This document shows, piece after piece, positions 17,701 through 25,337 of a stretch of 64,000 bases of DNA. The stretch spans positions 21,311-85,310 of the forward strand of contig NZ_JABBFZ010000026.1 of the NCBI RefSeq assembly GCF_012927125.1. Reading direction: 5' to 3'. How positions within the stretch are numbered: position 1 is the first letter of the stretch; the number at the start of each line of letters is the position of its first letter. The stretch comes from Paraburkholderia antibiotica. GTDB lineage: Bacteria; Pseudomonadota; Gammaproteobacteria; Burkholderiales; Burkholderiaceae. The position numbers and the translations under genes are program-made. Below the pieces are notes generated by a model. The model saw only the letters and a program-made list of their open reading frames with translations. It ran no database searches and was not told the origin of the DNA.

Positions 17701-20700
17701 GGTAGCACCCGCCGCGCTCATCGCGTCCATGGAGCGGTCGTATTGCAGCAAGGCCTCGCCCGTGTGCGACTCCGCGCACGACTTGACGTGCTCCGGCGTG
17801 CCCGCGCACAACACGCGGCCCCCCCCATCGCCGCCTTCGGGACCGAGATCGATGATCCAGTCGGCCGCGCGGATCACGTCGAGGTTGTGCTCGATCACGA
17901 TCAGCGAATGGCCGCTCGCGAGCAGCTTGCCGAACGCCTGCATCAGCTTGGCGATGTCGTCGAAATGCAGACCGGTGGTCGGCTCGTCGAACATGAACAG
18001 CCGCTTCGGCAGCGCCTGCTTCGTGCCGCGCGTGCTGCGCGCCTGCGCCGATTCGGCGAGAAAGCCCGCGAGCTTGAGCCGCTGCGCTTCGCCGCCCGAC
18101 AACGTCGGCACCGGCTGGCCGAGCTTCACGTATTCGAGCCCGACGTCGACGATCGGCTGCAGCACGCGCAATACTTCGGCATCGTTTGCGAAGTACGTGG
18201 CGGCTTCGCTGACGGTCAGCTCCAGCACGTCGGCAATGCTCAGCGCGCGGGCAGGCGCGTTTTGCCCATCGCTCGCGCGTTCGATTTTCACTTCGAGCAG
18301 TTCGGCGCGATAGCGGCGCCCATCGCAATCCGGGCAACGCAGATACACATCGCTCAGGAACTGCATTTCGATATGCTCGAAACCCGAGCCGCCGCACGTC
18401 GGGCAACGGCCATCGCCCGAGTTAAAGCTGAACATGCCCGGGCCATAGCCGCGCTGCTGCGCGAGCGGCGCCTTCGCGAACAGCTTGCGGATTTCGTCGA
18501 ACGCGCCGACGTAGCTGGCCGGATTCGAGCGCGCGGTCTTGCCGATCGGCGACTGATCGACGAACACGACGTCCGTGACCTGATCGGCGCCCTTCAGCGC
18601 CTTGAACACGCCGGGTGCTTCCGTGGCAAGCCCAAAGTGACGCGCCATGGCCGGATACAACACGTCCTGCAACAGCGTCGATTTGCCGGAACCCGACACG
18701 CCCGTCACGCAGACGAGCCGCTGCAACGGAATCTCTACCGTGACGTCGCGCAGATTGTGCTCGCTCGCGCCTTCGAGCACGATGCGCGGCGTATCCGCCG
18801 CGACCGGACGACGCGACCAGTGCGCGGCATCCGCGACATGGCGCCGGCCGCCGAGGTATTCGCCGGTCAGCGTGCCGGACGTGCGGATCGCTGCGGGCGC
18901 GCCGTCGAAGATAATCGAGCCGCCGCGCTCGCCCGGGCCCGGACCCATGTCGATCAGCCGGTCCGCCGCGAGCATCACCGACGGATCATGCTCGACCACG
19001 ACGAGCGTATTGCCCGCGTCGCGCAGCCGGTGCATCGCCTCGACGATCCGGTTCAGATCGCGCGGATGCAGACCGATACTCGGCTCGTCGAGCACAAATA
19101 GCGTCTTGGTCAGCGACGTGCCGAGCGCGGTGGTCAGGTTGATACGCTGCACTTCGCCGCCCGACAGCGTGCGGCTCTGGCGGTCGAGCGTCAGATAGCC
19201 GAGGCCGACGTCGCACAGGTACTTGAGGCGCGTGCGCACTTCGGCGAGCAGCAGCTTCAGCGCGTCGTCGAGCAACGCGCTCGGCAACGTGATGTCGTCG
19301 AAAAAGCGCCGGATACGCTCGATCGGCATCAGCATCAGATCGTGCACGGTCAGACCCGGCAACGCTTCGAGCTGCGCGCGTTGCCATTGAACGCCACGCG
19401 GCAGGAAGCGCTGCGCGGGCGCGAGCACATCGTCTGCGTTCGCCTTGCTGCCGAGGCGCCACAACAGCGATTCGGTTTTCAGGCGCGCGCCGCCGCAGGT
19501 TTCGCACGGCGTGTAGCTGCGGTACTTCGACAGCAGCACGCGGATATGCATCTTGTACGCCTTCGATTCGAGATACTCGAAGAAGCGTTTGACGCCATAC
19601 CAGTGCGTCTGCCATTTGCCGTTCCAGTCCGGCGAACCGTTGATGACCCAGTTGCGCTCGCGCTCGCTCAGTTCGCCCCACGGCGTGTCGCGACGGATGT
19701 CGGCTTTCGCCGCGTAGCGCATCAGGTCGTCCTGACACTCCTTCCACGCGGGCGTTTGCATTGGCTTGACCGCGCCTTCGCGCAGCGTCTTGCGCGCATC
19801 TGGAATCACGAGCCCGAGATCGACGCCGATCACGCGGCCGAAGCCACGGCACACGTCGCACGCGCCATAAGCCGAGTTGAACGAGAACAGTGCCGGCTGC
19901 GGGTCCGCGTAACGCAGATCGCTTTCGGGACTATGCAGACCGGTGGAGAAACGCCAGATCAGCGGTTCGGCGGTCGGCGCCTGTGGCTCATCCGACGCGG
20001 CCGGCAGCACGTAAATGTTGACGCGCCCGCCGCCGCGCTTCAGCGACGCCTCGATCGCTTCGACCACGCGCGCCTTGTCCACCGAACTCAGCCGGAAGCG
20101 GTCCGCGACGACGTCGAGCAGCTTGCGCTTGCCCGTCGGCGAATCGACTTCGCGCTGCGCCTGCACGCGCGTGTAGCCGCTCGCCGACAGCCATTGCTCG
20201 ACTTCCTGCTCGGATGCCGATTCAGGCAGCTCGACCGGAAACGTGACGACGAGCCGCGGCTCGTCCCGCGCGGTGCGCCCGAGCAGTTCCGCGTAGATCG
20301 TCTCCGGCGTGTCGTGCCGCACCGGCAACGCGGTCTGGCGATCGAACAGTTCGGCCGCGCGCGCATACAGCAGCTTCAGATGGTCGTTCAGCTCGGTCAT
20401 CGTGCCGACCGTGGAGCGCGAGCTGCGCACCGGGTTGGTCTGGTCGATCGCGATGGCGGGCGGCACGCCGTCGACGCGGTCGACCTGCGGCCGGTCCATC
20501 CGGTCGAGGAACTGGCGCGCGTAGGCGCTGAACGTTTCGACATAGCGACGCTGCCCTTCCGCGTACAGCGTGTCGAACACGAGGCTCGACTTGCCCGAGC
20601 CCGACGGCCCGGTGACGACCGTCATTTCGCCGGTGCGCACGTCGAGATCGACGTTTTTCAGGTTGTGCTGGCGCGCGCCGCGGATGCGGATCGTGCCTTG

Positions 20701-20832
20701 GGCTTTGCCGACCCGGCCATGGCTCTGGGCGCTACTCTGGCCGTTGCTCGTGCCCGGGGAAATGTCAGCGATGGTGTCAGGGGTTGCGTCGTTGGAGGAC
20801 AATTTTTCCGACCGTCTGAAGAAGTGGGCCAC
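14776..20832 (-). CDS. Fused double-length UvrA-like excinuclease ATPase
   Basis: A 2018-residue protein made of two complete UvrA units in tandem, so four ABC ATPase heads instead of two. Walker A motifs lie near residues 80 (GPSGSGKSS), 714, 1110 and 1659 (GVSGSGKST), each with its own LSGGE(A/V)QR signature and DEP(S/T)xGLH Walker B. UvrA normally dimerises to find bulky DNA lesions and load UvrB. Here one chain could mimic the dimer. The first unit has lost the first Cys pair of zinc module 1 (only CDVC remains before the fold), while the second unit keeps CPVC and CTSC. CETC, CPTC, CPDC, CPAC and CDVC modules also remain. The start is a GTG without a good ribosome site, so it is uncertain. 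It is probably a paralogue of the normal uvrA, which is not in this window. Confidence 0.9.
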   Translation of the reverse strand: MAHFFRRSEKLSSNDATPDTIADISPGTSNGQSSAQSHGRVGKAQGTIRIRGARQHNLKNVDLDVRTGEMTVVTGPSGSGKSSLVFDTLYAEGQRRYVETFSAYARQFLDRMDRPQVDRVDGVPPAIAIDQTNPVRSSRSTVGTMTELNDHLKLLYARAAELFDRQTALPVRHDTPETIYAELLGRTARDEPRLVVTFPVELPESASEQEVEQWLSASGYTRVQAQREVDSPTGKRKLLDVVADRFRLSSVDKARVVEAIEASLKRGGGRVNIYVLPAASDEPQAPTAEPLIWRFSTGLHSPESDLRYADPQPALFSFNSAYGACDVCRGFGRVIGVDLGLVIPDARKTLREGAVKPMQTPAWKECQDDLMRYAAKADIRRDTPWGELSERERNWVINGSPDWNGKWQTHWYGVKRFFEYLESKAYKMHIRVLLSKYRSYTPCETCGGARLKTESLLWRLGSKANADDVLAPAQRFLPRGVQWQRAQLEALPGLTVHDLMLMPIERIRRFFDDITLPSALLDDALKLLLAEVRTRLKYLCDVGLGYLTLDRQSRTLSGGEVQRINLTTALGTSLTKTLFVLDEPSIGLHPRDLNRIVEAMHRLRDAGNTLVVVEHDPSVMLAADRLIDMGPGPGERGGSIIFDGAPAAIRTSGTLTGEYLGGRRHVADAAHWSRRPVAADTPRIVLEGASEHNLRDVTVEIPLQRLVCVTGVSGSGKSTLLQDVLYPAMARHFGLATEAPGVFKALKGADQVTDVVFVDQSPIGKTARSNPASYVGAFDEIRKLFAKAPLAQQRGYGPGMFSFNSGDGRCPTCGGSGFEHIEMQFLSDVYLRCPDCDGRRYRAELLEVKIERASDGQNAPARALSIADVLELTVSEAATYFANDAEVLRVLQPIVDVGLEYVKLGQPVPTLSGGEAQRLKLAGFLAESAQARSTRGTKQALPKRLFMFDEPTTGLHFDDIAKLMQAFGKLLASGHSLIVIEHNLDVIRAADWIIDLGPEGGDGGGRVLCAGTPEHVKSCAESHTGEALLQYDRSMDAMSAAGATGAASGAEDAASHGIPLQKALSAARARRAIEGEDVVRIVNAREHNLKALDVDIPHGKFNVITGVSGSGKSTLAFDILFHEGQRRYLESLNAYARSIVQPAGRPEVDAVYGIPPTVAIEQRLSRGGRKSTVATTSEVWHFLRLLYVKLGLQHCVHDGTPVTSQSVESIAAQLLRDHKGQHVGFLAPLVVNRKGVYTDLAKWAKARGNTHLRVDGEFVPVDPWPKLDRFREHTIELPVTDLVVSADHEAELRAALDQTLEIGKGVMHLLAPLDGLHDAINGGASTAKLGEVKVLSTRRACPVCCTSYPELDPRMFSYNSKHGWCTSCVGTGLSLTREQRAVYDDTIVVDDNRGREQSLPSEEQEPEGLVDEPCPDCAGTRLNPVARAVTFDSQAIVDVAQWTVSDTRAWIDTLKMSGRDAEIARDVVSEIGSRLQFLEEVGLGYLSLDRAAPSLSGGEAQRIRLAAQLGSNLQGVCYVLDEPTIGLHPRDNQILLNALRKLGDKGNTLVVVEHDEDTIRRADHIIDIGPGAGKRGGTLIAQGSVADLSAQPDSLTGRFLAEPIVHPLQPRREVVAAGKRAAAVPENWLTVHGGKLHNLRDVTVGIPLARLVAVTGVSGSGKSTLARDVLMTNLLDAVGRSVLSSPATRRARAAAAEKPAANRRSSVLARSAPRAPLNVTHKWQGCESVTGWESIDRVLEVDQTPIGKTPRSCPATYIGVWDAIRKLFAGTLEARARGYTASRFSFNTGEGRCPACEGQGVRTIGMSFLPDVKVPCDVCHGQRFNPETLAVTWRGKNIGDVLTMEIDEAVEFFASITNIGHPLQLMKDVGLGYLTLGQPSPTLSGGEAQRIKLVTELSKVRDDITRRGQKPPHTLYVLDEPTVGLHMADVAKLIRVLHRLVDGGHSVVVIEHDLDVIAEADWIIDLGPEGGVGGGTIVAATDPEGLSRIAASHTGAALRPVLARTHRAAPLAGEGTNG

Positions 20833-21207
20833 CGCTCATGGCCGGCTCGCGACCGCGCACGTTCGGTGAAATCGGGACCGCGCAGGGGACGGCGCTGCGT
20901 CGAAGACGCTGGCACGCCGCGCGATGCGCCGGAAGCCTGGTTGCAACGGGATACTATACTGTATGTTTATACAGTTTTCCATGACGGGTTTTGGATCGGC
21001 GGCGGGGGCTTGCTGGTGGGGGTGGTGGCGGTTGCAGGAGTCAGAACGACAGCCCGAACCTGGCGGTTGACGATTACCCTGCCCAATTTCGGATACACGT
21101 TTTCCTGTCTGAGCAAGACGATATCGCGGTTGGAAGCTGAGAGTGAACGGACGACGGTCACTCCATGTCAATCAACTACTCAAATTCATCAGAAGCCACA
21201 AACCGGA
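20833..21207. other. Intergenic region upstream of the uvrA-like gene
   Basis: About 375 bases between the minus-strand uvrA-like start and a plus-strand small membrane-protein gene. It includes an AT-richer stretch around 20950-20985 (ATACTATACTGTATGTTTATAC) that could be a promoter or operator with the dyad TACTGTATG-like core; no SOS box was recognised with confidence. The rest shows nothing I can assign. Confidence 0.4.
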
Positions 21208-21681
21208 ATGCCACTCGAAACCGTTCACCTGGATCGTGTCTTTGGCGTTGTACAAACAGCGCAGAACCGTCAGCCAGTCACGCTATTTGGATTCGAAAGT
21301 AAAACCCGCAAGGAGTATTCGGTAGCCGCGCCTGGCAGGCCCCGAATCGAATCAGGCATGACGATTACCGCGTATCTTGTGCAAGCGGACAACTGGCAAA
21401 CACTGATTGGATGGCGCGACCATGAAAACGGTGAGATTGTCTGCAAGCCCGTGAGCGGACCGATATTCGCTTGTATCTGGAGCGTTCTGGGCTTTTGCAT
21501 GATGACACCTGGGTTCTCGCACCGGTCGGCCGCAATGTCGGTAATCGCGGCAATTATGGTTGTTGTGTTCGGTTTCGGCATTCGGAACGTCTGCTTTCTG
21601 CGGAAAGTGCGCCGCGAACTGGAGCAGTCAGCGTGGGACAGGTATAGCCATATTGCGTCGACCGACAACCGGACTAGATAA
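21208..21681 (+). CDS. Hypothetical protein with two membrane helices
   Basis: A 157-residue protein not matched to a named family. The first 85 residues are soluble and beta-rich (MPLETVHLDRVFGVVQTAQ, FGFESKTRKEYSVAAPGRP, TLIGWRDHENGEIVCKPVSG). Two hydrophobic helices follow (IFACIWSVLGFCMMT and AAMSVIAAIMVVVFGFGI), then a basic tail. The GC content is lower than in the flanks. Its stop overlaps, in the convergent sense, the stop of the minus-strand membrane-protein gene by eight bases. The start at 21208 is the first ATG giving a sensible N terminus; no strong ribosome site is seen. It lies at the edge of the CDI region and could belong to that accessory segment. Confidence 0.65.
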   Translation: MPLETVHLDRVFGVVQTAQNRQPVTLFGFESKTRKEYSVAAPGRPRIESGMTITAYLVQADNWQTLIGWRDHENGEIVCKPVSGPIFACIWSVLGFCMMTPGFSHRSAAMSVIAAIMVVVFGFGIRNVCFLRKVRRELEQSAWDRYSHIASTDNRTR

Positions 21682-22594
21682 CCTGTTTCGATCCATCCGC
21701 GGGCGTAATGCGGTAGCGTCGCGCGACATATACCGCTAGTAACAAACCGCCTGCACCAAGGGCCAACATAAAAAGTGCACGTTGCAGTAGTCCTTCAGGA
21801 TATCTGAGCAAGACAGCTGAATAGGCAAAATGCAGGACAAGAACCCAACCGGCCAATTGGTTCACAAAGAATATGGGAACCGCGAGCAATAGCGCCGAGA
21901 TCTCCCTTAAAGAAACCTCGAGGTGCCAACGCACAAGCAAACTGAGTAGCAGAGCCGGCAAGACAAAGAGTCCCAACCCTATCCACGCAACTTCGACTGA
22001 CAGTGTCCTCCAAAAGAGGCCTCTGACAATAGAATGAAGCGTGAAAACGGTGAACACGAACAACGTCATGCCGATGATGCCGCGGATTGTGAGTTTCCGC
22101 TTCTCTTCAGCAGGACGCGCGAAATAGCGATTAATCACCGGAGAAAAGAAAAGCAGGGAAAAGGTCAGCGTGCTTCCGGCGAGCGTAAAGAAATAGCTCG
22201 GAAGCATGTGGACGTCTCTGACGGGCACGGTGACGATATAGAACAGAACAATCAGGGCGAGCGCTAACCATCTTGCCCAGTTCCAACCGCGAAACAACCC
22301 GATCGTCGTCAGCAAGCTAACGGCGGTCGAGGCAGTCACCAGATTCCACTGCCATCGAATGGGCAAGACGGACCCGATAAAAAGCGGATCGCTACCGATG
22401 CGTACTCCTCCTTTGGTGTCATACAACCAGAGCGCCGACAACACCCCCATCAGATTAAGGCATGCAATGCCCGTCACTATCGCTGGTCGCTTCATATTTG
22501 AGCTTTTGATGTCTGGGTTAAATTTCTGGCATCCAGCCTCATCGACATTTACCGATACGACGGACGTTTGTACGCTGGTGGAGTGCGCTTTCAT
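21674..22594 (-). CDS. Polytopic membrane protein downstream of cdiB
   Basis: A 306-residue protein with about eight hydrophobic segments (AIVTGIACLNLMGVLSALWLY, WLALALIVLFYIVTVPV, FFTLAGSTLTFSLLFF, IGMTLFVFTVFTLHSIV, WIGLGLFVLPALLLSLLV, LFMLALGAGGLLLAVYVA). No catalytic motif was recognised. The ATG at 22594 lies three bases after the cdiB stop codon, which favours coupled translation. A shorter start at 22495 (MKRPAIVT) avoids a polar 33-residue leader. Its GC content is lower than that of cdiB. Position at the end of a CDI operon makes an immunity or accessory role possible, but this is inference only. Confidence 0.75.
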   Translation of the reverse strand: MKAHSTSVQTSVVSVNVDEAGCQKFNPDIKSSNMKRPAIVTGIACLNLMGVLSALWLYDTKGGVRIGSDPLFIGSVLPIRWQWNLVTASTAVSLLTTIGLFRGWNWARWLALALIVLFYIVTVPVRDVHMLPSYFFTLAGSTLTFSLLFFSPVINRYFARPAEEKRKLTIRGIIGMTLFVFTVFTLHSIVRGLFWRTLSVEVAWIGLGLFVLPALLLSLLVRWHLEVSLREISALLLAVPIFFVNQLAGWVLVLHFAYSAVLLRYPEGLLQRALFMLALGAGGLLLAVYVARRYRITPADGSKQVI

Positions 22595-22597
22595 CGT

Positions 22598-24355
22598 TCA
22601 GAACTGCGCAATCAACTGAAACCCCACCGTCACCCGCGCCGTCGGGAAACCCGACGGTTTATAAATAGGCGTGCCGGCAAACAGGTCATAAGCGACGGCC
22701 CCGATCTTCGCGGGCACACTGCCCTTGACACCGATCACCGCACCTGCCAGTTGCGTACCCGCGAGATAAACCGCGCTCGGACCGAACACATGGCCATAGT
22801 CGATACCCGCATACAGCGACTGCCCCGTCGCGCCGATCGGCACCTGAAGCTCGTTGCGCCAGAAGAAACCGCGCTCGGCCGCGAGCATCGTTTCACCGTC
22901 GAAGCCGCGCACGGTGTAGCGGCTGCCGATCGTCAGATCGTCGATGTAGTTCAGCGTGTTGTTCGTGAACTGGCCATGCACCGAGGTCACGTAACGCAGC
23001 GGCTGGCTCGCGATCTGGAGCGGCACCGACAGGTTGGCGTCGAGCACGGCCATATGGAAACGGTAGGTCGGGCCAGTCGGATAGAAGTCCGGTGTCGCGC
23101 CGAGACCGCCGACGCCCTGTCGATACACGAGCGAACCGTCGAACTGCGACGCGCCGAAGTAATGACGATCGGTCAGCCCCGCTTCGATGAACGTGTTGTT
23201 GCGGCGTTGCTGCGGAATATCGGTGTCCTCGATGAAGCTCTCGCCGAAACGCTTCGTGAGGCGGAACTGCGCGCCGAGCACATTGCTCTGGCTGCGCATC
23301 AGCACGCGTTGCAGTTTGAAGTCCACGGTCTGCGCATTGCCGCTCGACACGAAGGTCTGATTGACGCCCGCGATCTGCTGGTAATACGTGTTCGTGTACG
23401 CCGACAGCGTGCCGGTCCAGTAGCCCCACGGGATCGAATACGAGCCGTTCCAGCCATGCGAGCCCAGACTCTTGTCGCCGAATTCGAGGTCCTGGTTCAC
23501 GCCGACGTTGAAGATGTCGTTCAGGCCGAGCGGGTTGTCGATGCCGAGGCTCAGGTTGCCCTGCAGTTTGCCGGTCGCACGCGTGCCCGAGTTGTCGATC
23601 GACGCGACGACGGTCCACGGCTTCGTGCGCTTCACGTCGAGTACGACGTCGCTCTCGCCGGGGATGTTGGTCGGGACGATCTGCATGGAGACGTCCTGAC
23701 TCGCGACACGCTTCATCTGTTCGAGGCCCTGTTCGAGGTCGCGCAGGTTCAGCGTATCGCCGCCACGGGTCGGAAACGCGGATTTCCAGGTGCCGCGCAT
23801 GGACGGATCGGCGAAGCGGATCTGATTGATCACGCCGGGTACGAGCGCGAATTTCAGCGTGCCGGTCGAGAGGTCCTGTTCGGGCAGCAGTACGCGGGTC
23901 GTGATGTAGCCGCGCGAAAGAATCTGTTGTTGCAGGCTCTTCGTGAGGATATCGATACCCTGTTTGCCGATGCATTCGCCCTGGTAGTGGTCGAGCCATT
24001 CGCGCACGAACGCGAAGCGGTCGAGCGGCAGCGCCGAGGCGCCCTGCTTGCGGACTGCTTCGGGGAGCGTCGATGGAACGTCAAGCTCGAAGGTATCGAT
24101 GCGGAAGCACGGGGTTTCGGTTGGCAGTTCGGGCCAGCCGCCTCTCGACGGAATGGTCGAGCGGACGCTCGGCGCGGCGATGGTGGCCTGGCGTTGCTGG
24201 GCGTCGCGCTGCTGCTGCAACTGACGGTTCTGCTCGGCGTTCGCGCGACCCGCCGCGGCTTCGTCGGCGGGGGTGATGGTTTGTTGCGCGTGGGCGAGTG
24301 ATACTAGGGCGGAGAGCGGCAACGCCGCCAGTTTTTTACTGATTTTCATTGTCAT
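22598..24355 (-). CDS. cdiB: CdiB/BcpB two-partner-secretion outer-membrane transporter
   Basis: Outer-membrane beta-barrel of the FhaC/ShlB/HecB family, 585 residues, which exports the large CdiA protein. It has a signal peptide (KKLAALPLSALVSLAHAQ), a Gln/Arg-rich plug-helix region (NRQLQQQRDAQQRQATIAA), POTRA domains (from PCFRIDTFELDVP, through GYITTRVLLPEQDLSTGTLKFALVPG, to about residue 255) and a C-terminal barrel. The conserved VRGFDGE motif of barrel loop L6 is present, and the chain ends in FQLIAQF with a terminal Phe. The ribosome site AGGA precedes the ATG. It is separated from the cdiA/cdiI pair by CDI debris, whereas in a simple bcpAIOB locus a small bcpO gene is found here. Confidence 0.93.
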   Translation of the reverse strand: MTMKISKKLAALPLSALVSLAHAQQTITPADEAAAGRANAEQNRQLQQQRDAQQRQATIAAPSVRSTIPSRGGWPELPTETPCFRIDTFELDVPSTLPEAVRKQGASALPLDRFAFVREWLDHYQGECIGKQGIDILTKSLQQQILSRGYITTRVLLPEQDLSTGTLKFALVPGVINQIRFADPSMRGTWKSAFPTRGGDTLNLRDLEQGLEQMKRVASQDVSMQIVPTNIPGESDVVLDVKRTKPWTVVASIDNSGTRATGKLQGNLSLGIDNPLGLNDIFNVGVNQDLEFGDKSLGSHGWNGSYSIPWGYWTGTLSAYTNTYYQQIAGVNQTFVSSGNAQTVDFKLQRVLMRSQSNVLGAQFRLTKRFGESFIEDTDIPQQRRNNTFIEAGLTDRHYFGASQFDGSLVYRQGVGGLGATPDFYPTGPTYRFHMAVLDANLSVPLQIASQPLRYVTSVHGQFTNNTLNYIDDLTIGSRYTVRGFDGETMLAAERGFFWRNELQVPIGATGQSLYAGIDYGHVFGPSAVYLAGTQLAGAVIGVKGSVPAKIGAVAYDLFAGTPIYKPSGFPTARVTVGFQLIAQF

Positions 24356-24368
24356 TTAAATCCTGATG

Positions 24369-24554
24369 CTATTCGGTACTCAACTTACGCAGACAGCCCG
24401 ACGCGGCCGGCACATCGAGCACAAACCGGTCGACGCGAAAGCACGGTGCGTCGGGAGGTAGGGCCGGGTACGCTTCAACGCGCGGTACGTCAGAGCGCAC
24501 GGAAGGGACGTCCGCAGCCGCGTCGCGCTGCTGTGCCTCGCGTTGCTGTTGCGC
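24369..24554 (-). pseudogene. Truncated second cdiB (N-terminal fragment)
   Basis: Reading the minus strand from 24554 to the TAG at 24369 gives about 61 residues beginning AQQQREAQQRDAAADVPSVR and reaching PDAPCFRVDRFVLDVP. This aligns with the intact cdiB product, which has QQQRDAQQRQ...APSVRS and TPCFRIDTFELDVP. It lacks the start and signal peptide and stops after the first strand of the POTRA region. It therefore is the remnant of another cdiB, joined to non-homologous sequence at about 24555. It lies immediately upstream of the functional cdiB. It is too short to be a protein of its own. Confidence 0.85.
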
Positions 24555-24622
24555 CTTTGGTCACCTAATTATTTATCAGGCTGAAATTTCGCGCCGTCGT
24601 AGCCATTGATTTTAAATCCGCT

Positions 24623-25069
24623 TTAACCAAGGGCTTTACGCACATGATCAGCTAAATTGGATAGGTCCAAATATGCAATTCGCGCAAAATCTGGATAATT
24701 TTCCGCTATGTATTCGTAGGCATCCTGCCCCTGTCCCGCTTCGGTTTTCACTTGAACCTGCTCAACGAACAGAGGGCGAATCACCCAATTTTTACCCGGA
24801 AGTGCAAGCCGTTGATGACCGGACATATGCCATGCAATTGCTCCCTGGTAGGTGTCAACTGCTGACATAAGCCTGGCAATCAACTCTGCGTCTTCATGTC
24901 GAAACCGAAATGATGTGTACGGAGCAAGCCTGGAATTATCAGCGGTGAATGTCCCTGTTCTCAAAACTATTGCAGAAGATGAGCTTCTAAATTTTCTCCA
25001 CTCAAGCTCAGCAAATTGCTCAATCACCAGGCATAGCTCGTCGCCATGCGGAAAATTTTCACTCATCAT
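24623..25069 (-). CDS. Orphan CDI immunity protein (second cdiI), putative
   Basis: A 148-residue soluble acidic protein with no membrane helices and no recognised family. It starts with MMSENFPHGDELCLVIEQFAELEW and ends with ARIAYLDLSNLADHVRKALG. Its ATG overlaps the stop of the cdiA-like fragment by four bases (ATGA) and has GGAGGG just upstream, the arrangement expected of a cdiI after its toxin. The GC content is low for the window. The cognate toxin is reduced to a fragment, so this would be an orphan immunity gene that could still protect against neighbours carrying that toxin. The immunity function is inferred from position. Confidence 0.7.
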   Translation of the reverse strand: MMSENFPHGDELCLVIEQFAELEWRKFRSSSSAIVLRTGTFTADNSRLAPYTSFRFRHEDAELIARLMSAVDTYQGAIAWHMSGHQRLALPGKNWVIRPLFVEQVQVKTEAGQGQDAYEYIAENYPDFARIAYLDLSNLADHVRKALG

Positions 25070-25329
25070 TTCCCTCCCTTAACGATAGAAAGCGAAATGC
25101 CACCGGGGTTATTGTTTTTCATCAATTGAAGCCAGTCGCCTTGGGGAATCGGCTGCGAAGATACTCGTGGGTCATAGACATATTGCCCATCAGAATAGAC
25201 TTGGTGACAGGACTGCCCCTCCCACTGCGCTAAAGACACTGCCACCGCCAAGCCCCCCATCAGCGCCCCACCCACGACATGCAGCTCAACCCGGTTCGGA
25301 GCCCCCCTCATCCCAGAGACCGACTTCAT
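25066..25329 (-). pseudogene. Remnant of a second cdiA C-terminal region (frameshifted)
   Basis: The 87-residue frame begins with MKSVSGMRGAPNRVELHVVGGALMGG, matching the pretoxin region of the intact CdiA (DRTALHVVGGALIGG). At DNA level 25239-25318 aligns with 26580-26659. One base is missing within the GGGGGG stretch, so after MGG the frame differs from the ancestral one. The rest (QWEGQSCHQVYSDGQYVYD, ending in GGISLSIVKGGK) is unrelated to the intact CdiA tip and looks like the last 60 or so residues of a different toxin. It starts eight bases after the cdiI stop. The long beta-helical part and most of the toxin are absent, so this is a displaced CDI tip, not a working exoprotein. Confidence 0.75.
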
Positions 25330-25337
25330 GTACTCTT

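Noticed and set aside
15250..19101. A 1283-codon open frame on the plus strand opposite the uvrA-like gene
   Set aside because: Antisense shadow of a long high-GC gene; Arg/Ala/His/Asp-rich composition with no domain. The same applies to long plus-strand frames at 26621-30226 and 30485-34360 opposite cdiA.
24356..25337. A bcpO-type lipoprotein gene between cdiI and cdiB
   Set aside because: No frame with a signal peptide and lipobox exists there; the space is filled by remnants of a second CDI system.
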